A stretch of 64,000 nucleotides of DNA, taken from assembly GCA_900753305.1 (NCBI GenBank), contig CAADYR010000164.1, positions 5,831 to 69,830 on the forward strand. The letters run 5' to 3'. The stretch is from Lachnospiraceae bacterium (GTDB lineage Bacteria; Bacillota; Clostridia; Lachnospirales; Lachnospiraceae). The notes under the pieces were generated by a model, which saw only the letters and a list, made by a program, of their open reading frames with translations, was not told the origin of the DNA and did no database searches. Positions within the stretch are counted from its first letter, which is position 1. Each line of letters starts with the position of its first letter. Below are positions 1 to 7,083 of this stretch, one piece after another. A program made the position numbers and the translations under genes.

Positions 1-293
1 TATCCAATCCATATCCTTCCCCCGGCTTCTACTGCCTTTTCCAGAAGTGCCATAAAGAATGCGAATCCACTCAGCACAAAGATCAATACGATTCCTGCCT
101 TATCATAAACAAATTGTCCACATCTTCTGGCATTTGATATCAGGATTTCCACACCAAGCATGATAAAAATCACAGGCCAGAGCTTCCAGATCCACAGATA
201 GTCCAATATGCCGAAGAATAATTGCAACAAATAGATCACACCTATGGAAATCATCGTAATTCCCAGGGTAATGGTTCCTACCCTATGCGTCAT
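1..293 (-). CDS. LiaF/DUF5668-like membrane protein, partial
   Basis: The gene runs off the left edge; only the first ~97 codons are present. The visible part begins MTHRVGTITLGI and holds at least two hydrophobic segments around residues 8-28 and 35-50. A short WIWKLWPVIFIMLGVEIL stretch resembles the N-terminal membrane domain of LiaI/LiaF and DUF5668 proteins. That family takes part in envelope-stress sensing in Firmicutes; the assignment here is by resemblance only. The ATG lies inside the last codons of the upstream gene, which ends at 283, so the two are translationally coupled. It is the fourth gene of the operon headed by the ECF sigma factor. Confidence 0.6.
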   Translation of the reverse strand, partial: MTHRVGTITLGITMISIGVIYLLQLFFGILDYLWIWKLWPVIFIMLGVEILISNARRCGQFVYDKAGIVLIFVLSGFAFFMALLEKAVEAGGRIWIG

Positions 294-822
294 GTTCCTC
301 ACTCCCCTTATCTTCCAGCTGCTGCTTCTTACCCCTCACCATCTGCACACCAATATAGATAATGATGATGGAGAAAATAACTTGTGGTACATTATTCGTT
401 ACATCTTTCCATATCTGTACAGACAGACCATAGTGATTCAAAACCTTGGTTACAGAACGTGTCACAATCTGCCATATTCCTGCACTGCCGATCAGGATAA
501 GTGCCCACGCAAAATACCTTCTGCTTCTATCCTGTCCGATCGCATTCAAAAGCTTCCATTCCCCTGCATGGAAGGTATCTTCCATACTGTAGAATTCCTC
601 ATCCGGCAGCCCCGCCAGATTATGCACATGGAAGAAACCATAGAACCAGATTACCGGCAATATAAAGCCAAATACATCCAGACTCAGCCAGCTGCTCATA
701 GCACAGCAGCCAAAGAACAATGTCATCAGCACGGCTCCCTGTTTCATAAATCCCATATACATTTCACCTGCACCCGGCAGTAATGAAAAACAAAATCTCC
801 AAAATCCATTTCCTTTACGCAT
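283..822 (-). CDS. Membrane protein with TM2-like N-terminus
   Basis: A 179-residue integral membrane protein of unknown function. The N-terminus (residues ~10-30) has the pattern LLPGAGEMYMGFMKQG, which resembles the TM2 domain found in many small bacterial membrane proteins. About four hydrophobic segments can be seen (roughly 10-50, 50-70, 100-120, 140-160). The C-terminus is a charged cytoplasmic tail rich in Lys and Glu. It starts 10 bases after the anti-sigma-like gene and overlaps the next gene by 11 bases, so all four genes from 1811 leftwards look like one transcript. I infer a sensing or envelope role from that context only. Confidence 0.6.
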   Translation of the reverse strand: MRKGNGFWRFCFSLLPGAGEMYMGFMKQGAVLMTLFFGCCAMSSWLSLDVFGFILPVIWFYGFFHVHNLAGLPDEEFYSMEDTFHAGEWKLLNAIGQDRSRRYFAWALILIGSAGIWQIVTRSVTKVLNHYGLSVQIWKDVTNNVPQVIFSIIIIYIGVQMVRGKKQQLEDKGSEEHDA

Positions 823-832
823 CTATCTTTAC

Positions 833-1213
833 CTACCTTTCCCATTTTATTCCATTTTGCTGTAGCTGACCCAGCCAGTTTATAGCCTTATTCACATTGC
901 TTTCTTCCCATCTCGTCTCTATCCGTTCCATTGTATCAGCATTTGGAACCATTCCCTCCACAGTTCCCTGGTTCACAATGCCAAACAGCAGAATTGCAAC
1001 CGCTACTGCTACTGCTGTCTTTAGTCCGTACAGGAACAACTCGACTCTGACAGAGGCTTTCGTTACCTGTTTTGCAGTCTGTGTCTGTATACTGCGGCTT
1101 TTTGTAAGTACTTCACTTTTCAGTCTTTTGGGAGCTTCCAGCATTTCTGCACTTTCGACTTCATTGATGAGAAGCTCTAATTCATAATCCGTCATTTGTG
1201 TCTGTTTATCCAT
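833..1213 (-). CDS. Probable anti-sigma factor (single-pass membrane)
   Basis: A 126-residue protein with a cytoplasmic N-terminal half, one transmembrane segment near residues 60-80 (LKTAVAVAVAILLFGIV) and a short extracytoplasmic tail. This topology, next to an ECF sigma gene, is typical of anti-sigma factors, but no ZAS zinc motif (HxxxCxxC) is present, so the family is not identified. I chose the ATG at 1213 because it overlaps the sigma stop codon (ATGGATAA), a classic coupling arrangement, and has GGGAG upstream. The frame is open ten codons further. Confidence 0.55.
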   Translation of the reverse strand: MDKQTQMTDYELELLINEVESAEMLEAPKRLKSEVLTKSRSIQTQTAKQVTKASVRVELFLYGLKTAVAVAVAILLFGIVNQGTVEGMVPNADTMERIETRWEESNVNKAINWLGQLQQNGIKWER

Positions 1214-1736
1214 GCCTGATCTCCCTTCCCTGCACTTTACCATACAGCTTCTTTAACATTGCCCTTGCGCGATATACCTGCGTTTGCACTGTCTTTTCAT
1301 TCCTGTCAAGTTCCTGTGCGATCTGTGCTACACTTTGTTCCTTATAGAAAAATCGACTGGCTATCTCATCATATGGTGGCTTGAGACTGTCGCAGCATTG
1401 CTGTAATTCCTCCATTACCATAGTTTGCAGGCAGGCATCCTCGCTGCTGCCTTCTGATGTGGTATCCTGTCTGTTCACAAAGAATTCATCCTCCGTTGGA
1501 ATTTCTCCTGCTGCACCTTTCCTCTTATAATCCAGACATTTATTGGTAGCAATCCTTGCCAGCCATGCCTTTTCATTTCTGCCATCAAATCTGGCTATGT
1601 TCCGATAAGCGGATAAAAAAGTGTCCTGCGTCAGATCTTCCGCATCAAAATAATTACCTGTCATCTTGTAGCAGATACTGAATATCAGATTTTGATAAGT
1701 ATCCAGCCAATATGACAATTGTTCTTCATCACTAAT
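1206..1736 (-). CDS. ECF-type RNA polymerase sigma factor
   Basis: A sigma-70 family protein of the extracytoplasmic-function class. Region 2 is clear (YKMTGNYFDAEDLTQDTF, then AWLARIATNKCLDYKR) and region 4 carries a helix-turn-helix (SVAQIAQELDRNEKTVQTQVYRARAMLKK). The start is unusual. The frame stays open to a TTG at 1811, but that codon has no Shine-Dalgarno site. A perfect AGGAGGTG at 1743-1750 sits 8 bases before an in-frame ATT (1734-1736), giving a 176-residue protein of normal ECF size; a GTG overlaps the Shine-Dalgarno itself. I placed the start at the ATT but it is uncertain. The stop overlaps the next gene, a likely anti-sigma factor. Confidence 0.85.
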   Translation of the reverse strand: MSDEEQLSYWLDTYQNLIFSICYKMTGNYFDAEDLTQDTFLSAYRNIARFDGRNEKAWLARIATNKCLDYKRKGAAGEIPTEDEFFVNRQDTTSEGSSEDACLQTMVMEELQQCCDSLKPPYDEIASRFFYKEQSVAQIAQELDRNEKTVQTQVYRARAMLKKLYGKVQGREIRHG

Positions 1737-1863
1737 TTTATCCACCTCCTGTCTGTAGTTCGATATCGCCTTACATTTATTATAACGAATGCCGTTTTCT
1801 TTTTTCTTCAACTTTTTTCTTTTTTTTCATAAAATATAGAAAAAGCTCAAAAGGAGCACTACT

Positions 1864-2769
1864 ATGTACCTTCTTGTCGGAATTCTGCTTCTCCTTGTCC
1901 TGTTCCTCTCACTTTTTCACCATCACCGTAAGAAAAAAATATGCAAAAGAATCTGTTCCATGTCCTGTGAGGAAAAGCTGGAACAAATCACCAGTCTGAT
2001 CGAACCCTTTGGTTATTCCTACATTCCCTGTCTGGATATCTTCTCTACCACCATTGATGCCCCACAGCGTGCCTTTGGTTACACTGCACTTTATGATTAC
2101 TATGCGCCTCGTTTCGATATGGTCTTTGACTGTCTGCCCATTTATTTTGACTATGCCGGTCGCACCTGGCTCATAGAACTCTGGAAGGGGCAATACGGTA
2201 TCAATCTTGGCTGTGAAGTAGGGCTTTACAAAGCTGATTCCCTGGTTGCACAGTCCCAGCTTCGCACTACTCTCTTCCACAGTATTGAAGATCAGGAAAT
2301 GCTTCCAATCTCTATTGACCTTTTCTATCAAAATAGCCCTCTGGCACATATCTGCACCAGACACTGGTGGGCGACTGCCTTTGATATGGGAAACTATGCA
2401 CAGCCTTATGATCTTTCCATGGAGGTCCGTATTACCTTCCCTAATATGTCAATGCTGGCTGCCTATGCCAATGCTCTGGATACTTCTGGAAAATGCCTTT
2501 ACCGGGTATGCGGTTTGCAGATCATGATTCATTTTGACTACTGTTCCTCTTGTCTGCTGTCCGGCATACAAAAATGGATCTGCCGCATTATTCAATGGAA
2601 GAATCGCCATATGTGTCATTTATTTATCTGGATAACCAAGCCGTTTACGACCTCTCTGGACCGTCTGCTGTGTCTGTATTTTTATCTTCCTGTTTCTATC
2701 CGCCTTTTGTTTCGTGATAAGAAACGACACAAATGTCACAAAAAATGTAAAAGGAAGTGTCGCTTATGA
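1864..2769 (+). CDS. DUF4474 domain-containing protein
   Basis: A 301-residue protein with one N-terminal membrane anchor (residues ~2-18, MYLLVGILLLLVLFLSLF) followed by a basic patch. The central region fits the DUF4474 family: FGYSYIPCLDIFSTTIDAPQ, then IYFDYAGRTWLIELWKGQYG and INLGCEVG. The function of DUF4474 is unknown to me. The C-terminal third is rich in Cys, Trp and basic residues and ends in a Lys-rich tail. Its TGA overlaps the ATG of the metallophosphoesterase (ATGA), so the two proteins are made together. Confidence 0.75.
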   Translation: MYLLVGILLLLVLFLSLFHHHRKKKICKRICSMSCEEKLEQITSLIEPFGYSYIPCLDIFSTTIDAPQRAFGYTALYDYYAPRFDMVFDCLPIYFDYAGRTWLIELWKGQYGINLGCEVGLYKADSLVAQSQLRTTLFHSIEDQEMLPISIDLFYQNSPLAHICTRHWWATAFDMGNYAQPYDLSMEVRITFPNMSMLAAYANALDTSGKCLYRVCGLQIMIHFDYCSSCLLSGIQKWICRIIQWKNRHMCHLFIWITKPFTTSLDRLLCLYFYLPVSIRLLFRDKKRHKCHKKCKRKCRL

Positions 2770-3617
2770 GAAATCTGTGCGACATAAGGCTGGATAAAAG
2801 CTTCCGTACTGCTCCGGTTCTTGCACTGACTCCCCACTCACGCATTGTACTGATCAGTGACTGTCATCGTGGTGTCGGTAACTCCAATGACAATTTTCTA
2901 AAGAATCAACACCTGTATTTTGCTGCATTGCAATCTTATTATAAACTGGGATTTACTTATATTGAACTGGGTGATGGCGATGAATTATGGGAGAACCGCA
3001 GTCTTGCTGCCATCCGCGAAATTCACGGCAACGTCTTCTGGCTTCTCTCCCTGTTTGCCAATGAAGATAGACTGTATCAGCTCTATGGCAATCACGATCA
3101 TGTGTTAAAAGGCAATTCTGAAATGCCGCATCTGGGAAGTCTGATTCTGAAAGTATGTGATTTTGATACCCAAGCTCCTTGTCTGGAATTTTACCTGACC
3201 CATGGACATCAGGCAGATATGCTTAACTCTACGTTATGGAGACTCTCACGTTTCCTTGTTCGTTACCTCTGGAAGCCGCTGGAACAAGTGGGTGTCCTTG
3301 ACCCTACCAGCGCTGCCAGGAATTATAAGCGACGCAGTCAAAGTGAGAAACGTCTCTCACATTGGGCAATCCATCATAACTGCTATCTTATTACAGGACA
3401 TACTCACAGACCTGCTCTTGGTAACAACACCACCCATTATTTCAATACCGGAAGCTGTGTCCATCCTCGCTGCATCACCTGTATTGAAATCGAGAATGGA
3501 GCCATTACCCTCGTAAAATGGTCGATGGAAAGCAGACCGGACAATTCACTCTATGTCGCCAGAACACCGTTGGCAGGTCCTCTCTCATTCAAGGAACTAA
3601 GCCTTACTCCTTCCTGA
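2766..3617 (+). CDS. Calcineurin-like metallophosphoesterase
   Basis: A 283-residue metallophosphoesterase, probably binding two metal ions. The motifs are all present in order: D-x-H (SDCHRGVG), GD-x-x-D/E (GDGDELWEN), GNHD, THGH and GHTH. The substrate is not predictable. A GTG at 2757 is in frame, but AAGGA lies 9 bases before the ATG at 2766, and that ATG overlaps the DUF4474 stop, so I chose it. The 3' end overlaps the convergent AraC gene by 14 bases. Confidence 0.88.
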   Translation: MRNLCDIRLDKSFRTAPVLALTPHSRIVLISDCHRGVGNSNDNFLKNQHLYFAALQSYYKLGFTYIELGDGDELWENRSLAAIREIHGNVFWLLSLFANEDRLYQLYGNHDHVLKGNSEMPHLGSLILKVCDFDTQAPCLEFYLTHGHQADMLNSTLWRLSRFLVRYLWKPLEQVGVLDPTSAARNYKRRSQSEKRLSHWAIHHNCYLITGHTHRPALGNNTTHYFNTGSCVHPRCITCIEIENGAITLVKWSMESRPDNSLYVARTPLAGPLSFKELSLTPS

Positions 3618-4507
3618 CCTGCCCCGGTGTTACGCCGGTATATTTTTTAAATACACGACTGAAGTAATAGACATCCCGAAACCCTGTCTGTGCTGCGATC
3701 TCCTCCATGGAATAGAAGCCTGTCATCAATAACTGTCTGGCACGTTCCACACGCACCGTATTCAGATAATGAAATATCGTACTGCCTGTCCACTTCGTAA
3801 ACTGTCTGTTCAGATAGTCAAAATGGTAGTGATACTTCTGCGACAGCATTTCTCCTGAAATTTCCTCCTGATAAGAAGTATTCAGATAAGTGATCAACTG
3901 TGGAATCACCTCCCTGACCTTACCATGCACAGATACTGTCTTTTGATGTATATTATTCGCATAATCTGCCGCCTCTATCAATAGTAACTCCTGAAAAAGA
4001 CATTCTGCCTGCATACGGTCATATGGCTCATGTCCCCTGAACAATTGCGTCATATTCCTTGCAATCTCCCTGCATCGAATTGCCTTGACCATCTCATCCA
4101 TGTGATAATATTTGGGAATCCTGATATCCTTATCCTGCCTGCCAGTCTCAGCCCTACTCTGCTCTTTACCTTCTGTATCAGTATAGTCCCCTTCGGACAT
4201 GCATCCTTTCCCACCAACACTCAGCTCCCTGATATCCTGTGAAAAATGCACATACAGGAAGTTACATACAGAAGTCCGATATCCCACATGCCTACGGGTA
4301 GGATCTAACAAAATACAGTCATTCTCCACCAGATGATATTCCCTTTCCCCTTCCCGAAGGTACATCTCCCCCTCCAGAATATAGTAGAAAATATACTCAT
4401 GATACTGCCTGCTAAAATGAATATACGGCGGCTTCACATGCGCAATATCCGTCATGGAAACCCTTGGCATATTCCCCGCATTTATCTCAAATACAACGCT
4501 ATTTTCC
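3604..4507 (-). CDS. AraC family transcriptional regulator
   Basis: About 301 residues. The N-terminal half is a cupin-like sensing domain (YYILEGEMYLREGEREYHL, then a conserved ENDCILLDP). The C-terminal 100 residues hold two helix-turn-helix motifs of the AraC/XylS type (SGEMLSQKYHYHFDYLNRQF; SMEEIAAQTGFRDVYYFSRV; KKYTGVTPGQVRKE). A charged insertion near residues 105-125 separates the cupin from the helical linker. It starts with TTG, supported by GGGAG 9 bases upstream. It diverges from the MATE exporter across a 650-bp spacer and may control it, but this is inference. Domain layout is that of regulators of sugar uptake or use. Confidence 0.88.
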
Positions 4508-4509
4508 AA

Positions 4510-4858
4510 ATATATCCCACTCCCTTATCCATTATAAACATTGTATTTATCCAAATTCTATATGCAACTTGCATAGCCCCATTGAATAATAAGAAATATT
4601 ACAACTCTTCAACTCCCATACCCAAAATCACTGTTTCACAATTAAATTCAAATAATAAGTTTACTAATTGCCTGCTTATTATGTTCCCTTCACTCCATAT
4701 GCATCAAATATACCTGTTCTCAAGCATATTATGATACAATCTCCTATTGCTAAATAACTACAATAATTATACTCCACAAAGTCGCTAAAGTACAAATGCA
4801 AATCACTATCTTATATTGTATATCCTCCATAACTACCTAAAATATAATATAAACACAA
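4510..4858. other. AT-rich spacer between araC-type gene and MATE leader
   Basis: No coding sequence I can support. The stretch is strongly AT-rich and presumably holds the promoter of the AraC-family gene; a TATAAT box on the minus strand near 4770 is one candidate, too far from the gene to be convincing. Confidence 0.4.
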
Positions 4859-4915
4859 TGATGCCAGCGAATTGTTCCTGACTATGTTAGTTTAGACCTT
4901 TTGCCCCTGGCATCA
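4859..4915 (+). repeat. Perfect 9-bp inverted repeat upstream of MATE gene
   Basis: TGATGCCAG at 4859-4867 pairs exactly with CTGGCATCA at 4907-4915, enclosing a 39-base loop. It lies directly before a longer inverted repeat and both would be in the leader of the MATE gene. Confidence 0.6.
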
Positions 4916-4947
4916 CGCAATTACGAAACGCCTTATTCCAGATACAG

Positions 4948-5097
4948 AATTGCGCTGACTTCACCATGCATAAGCAGGCATTCTGCAGCCGTCGGTACTT
5001 GGTGCGCAAAGCCGAAGGCACATGCACACTTGTGTACCGCTACGAGCTGCAGCATAGCGAGAGCGTGCCTGTGTTGCATGGTGAAATCAGCACAATT
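4948..5097 (+). repeat. Long imperfect inverted repeat (150-nt hairpin) in MATE leader
   Basis: The arms at 4948-4980 and 5066-5097 share AATTG-GCTGA-TTCACCATGC and pair for about 25 of 32 positions. Inner segments also pair (CTGCAGC at 4983-4989 with GCTGCAG at 5046-5052; CGGTAC with GTACCG). An outer CGAAACG (4924-4930) can pair with CGTTTCG (5119-5125). The element ends about 37 bases before the Shine-Dalgarno of the exporter. It could be a folded RNA leader, a regulatory hairpin or a mobile repeat. Open frames here are by-products of the palindrome. Confidence 0.75.
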
Positions 5098-5162
5098 CGT
5101 CACTCTCTTTATCCCCCCCGTTTCGCAAAAATCAGAAAACATTACAATGGAGGTCTTCACCC

Positions 5163-6497
5163 ATGAAGGATATGACACAGGGTAATCCTACCCGACTTAT
5201 TATTTCATTTGCAATTCCCATGCTGATCGGCAATATCTTTCAGCAAATCTATAATGTAGCCGACACCATCATTGTAGGTCGTTTTCTCGGTGCCAGCGCA
5301 CTTGCAGGTGTCGGCAGCACGGGAACTCTGACCTGCTTTCTTACTGCTCTGGTCATCGGACTGTGCAATGGCGCCGGTCTGGTTGCTGCCCAGTGCTTTG
5401 GCTGTCGCAATACAGAGAAATTAAAACAGGTCATTGTTGCCCTGATCTGGACTGCCGGAAGCCTGACTATTGTTGTCTCTCTGCTTGGTATCTTCTGTTC
5501 CAGATTTTTTCTGAAATTACTGAGTGTTCCCGAAGATGTCATGGATTACTCTGTAACCTACCTTAGAATCATATACAGCTTCGTAATCGGCAGTGTCATT
5601 TATAACGGAACTGCCTCCCTGCTTAGAAGCACCGGAGATTCCAAAACACCTCTCTATGCTGTTATTGCTTCATCCCTAGTCAATATATGTCTGGATCTTT
5701 TCTTTATTCTGGCATGCGATCTTGGGGTGGCAGGAGCCGCTTATGCAACCATACTTTCCCAATGTATGTCTGCATCTGTCTGCATAATCAGTCTGTATCG
5801 CAAACGTAAGGAACTTGGCATTACCAATCTCAACTGGCATGCAGACCGAAATAATGTGCTTCTGATCATAAAGACTGGATTTCCCTCTGCTTTTCAATCC
5901 TGTATGATCTCTCTGGGCGGCATGAGTGTACAACGACTGGTCAACTCCTATGGTTCTTCTGTTATGGCTGCTTATGTGGCTGCCAACCGTATCGACAGTG
6001 TAGCCATTCAGGTCATTGTGTCTATCGGTACTGCACTCTCTGTATTTACCGGTCAAAACATGGGACAGAACAATTTTGCCCGTATTCATGAAGGACTGCG
6101 TAAGACCCTGACAATGATGATGGTGGCAAGTATCTCTATTGCCATCTGTGTGCTGCTGTTCCGCTATCCACTCATGAAGCTATTTCTGGACGAGAGCAGC
6201 GCAGGAGATGCCATACAAATAGGCGCCACCTATCTCTCGATTATTGGTGTCGCCTATGTGATTGCCGGTATTATGCAAAGTTATCAGAATGTGATCCGTG
6301 GTTCAGGTGATGTCAATACCTGTATGGTAGCCGGGCTTACTGAACTGGCTGGCAGAATTGTATTTGCCTACCTGCTCTCTTCCCTGATCGGTTCCACGGG
6401 TATCTGGATCGCCACACCACTCTCCTGGAGCTGTGGTTGTGTTATTCCTGTTATCCGCTACTATTCCGGCAAATGGAAGTCTAAGAAATTAGTGTGA
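5163..6497 (+). CDS. MATE family efflux transporter
   Basis: A 444-residue multidrug and toxin extrusion transporter, an inner-membrane antiporter coupled to Na+ or H+. Family features: the N-terminal GNPTRLIISFAIPMLIGN, then QQIYNVADTIIVGRFLG, and a repeated layout of twelve hydrophobic segments in two halves of about 200 residues. The substrate is not predictable. GGAGG lies 9 bases before the ATG. The leader carries two inverted repeats, so expression may be controlled after transcription starts. The gene converges with the sodC-like gene with only 10 bases between their stops. Confidence 0.93.
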   Translation: MKDMTQGNPTRLIISFAIPMLIGNIFQQIYNVADTIIVGRFLGASALAGVGSTGTLTCFLTALVIGLCNGAGLVAAQCFGCRNTEKLKQVIVALIWTAGSLTIVVSLLGIFCSRFFLKLLSVPEDVMDYSVTYLRIIYSFVIGSVIYNGTASLLRSTGDSKTPLYAVIASSLVNICLDLFFILACDLGVAGAAYATILSQCMSASVCIISLYRKRKELGITNLNWHADRNNVLLIIKTGFPSAFQSCMISLGGMSVQRLVNSYGSSVMAAYVAANRIDSVAIQVIVSIGTALSVFTGQNMGQNNFARIHEGLRKTLTMMMVASISIAICVLLFRYPLMKLFLDESSAGDAIQIGATYLSIIGVAYVIAGIMQSYQNVIRGSGDVNTCMVAGLTELAGRIVFAYLLSSLIGSTGIWIATPLSWSCGCVIPVIRYYSGKWKSKKLV

Positions 6498-6507
6498 AAA
6501 CCTACCC

Positions 6508-6996
6508 TCAATTTGCCCGAATAACACCACAGCCTATCCTGGCGCCGGAATTACCTGACGGCTGTGTCATAAAATCATCCGGCATCGCATGAATGATCAC
6601 ACTGCGCCCCATAATATCAGGTAACTTGAATCTTTTATCATAGAAAGCAGTCCACGCATAACCCTGATTTCCCATTAAGGCAACCATATCGCCTGTATGC
6701 TGTGGATGAAGCTGTGGCGTCTGGCTGTAGTGTTCTCCCGCCAGATCAAAAGGCGGTGTACAGTTGCCATTTTCATGAATATGCATTGCATAGAAATTAC
6801 TGGAACCGGGTGTGGTAATATTGGGCAGCCCGAATATCTCTGCCTCCACCAGCATTCCTTCATAAGGAGTCTTAAAGAATTTCACAGAACCTCCAAGTCT
6901 TGGATTGTCCTCGTTTCCCCGTATCCATGCCACTGCCACAGGTGTATTCCTTTGTAGGATATCCTGAAAAATATCAGCAGGTGTTGTATTGTTCAT
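6508..6996 (-). CDS. sodC: Cu/Zn superoxide dismutase-like protein
   Basis: A 162-residue SodC family protein. By comparison with human SOD1 every metal ligand is present: copper ligands H72, H74, H89 and H136; zinc ligands H89, H97, H100 and D103; the active-site arginine R153; and both disulfide cysteines C79 and C156 (in HIHENG, GEHYS, QHTGD, IIHAMPDD, GNSGARIGCGV). It should convert superoxide to peroxide and oxygen. Unlike most bacterial SodC proteins it has no signal peptide, so it appears cytoplasmic. A weak AAAGG site precedes the ATG. Confidence 0.88.
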   Translation of the reverse strand: MNNTTPADIFQDILQRNTPVAVAWIRGNEDNPRLGGSVKFFKTPYEGMLVEAEIFGLPNITTPGSSNFYAMHIHENGNCTPPFDLAGEHYSQTPQLHPQHTGDMVALMGNQGYAWTAFYDKRFKLPDIMGRSVIIHAMPDDFMTQPSGNSGARIGCGVIRAN

Positions 6997-7032
6997 ATGA
7001 TGAATACCTTTTTCTTTTTATTCTATGCATGC

Positions 7033-7065
7033 AAAAGGCAGCAAGTGTATGGCCTGCTGCCTTTT
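7033..7065 (-). terminator. Rho-independent terminator of ileS
   Basis: AAAAGGCAGCA pairs with TGCTGCCTTTT around an 11-base loop just after the ileS stop; the U-run is short. Confidence 0.75.
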
Positions 7066-7083
7066 ATCCAAAATACTATTTAA

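Noticed and set aside
4333..4734. A 133-residue plus-strand frame
   Set aside because: Antisense to the AraC gene and extending into AT-rich spacer; no start signal.
4901..5185. Three overlapping open frames on both strands
   Set aside because: They lie inside the long palindrome, lack ribosome sites and have no protein-like pattern.
5163..6497. Polysaccharide flippase instead of a drug exporter
   Set aside because: The N-terminal motifs and twelve-segment length fit MATE; no glycan genes are adjacent.
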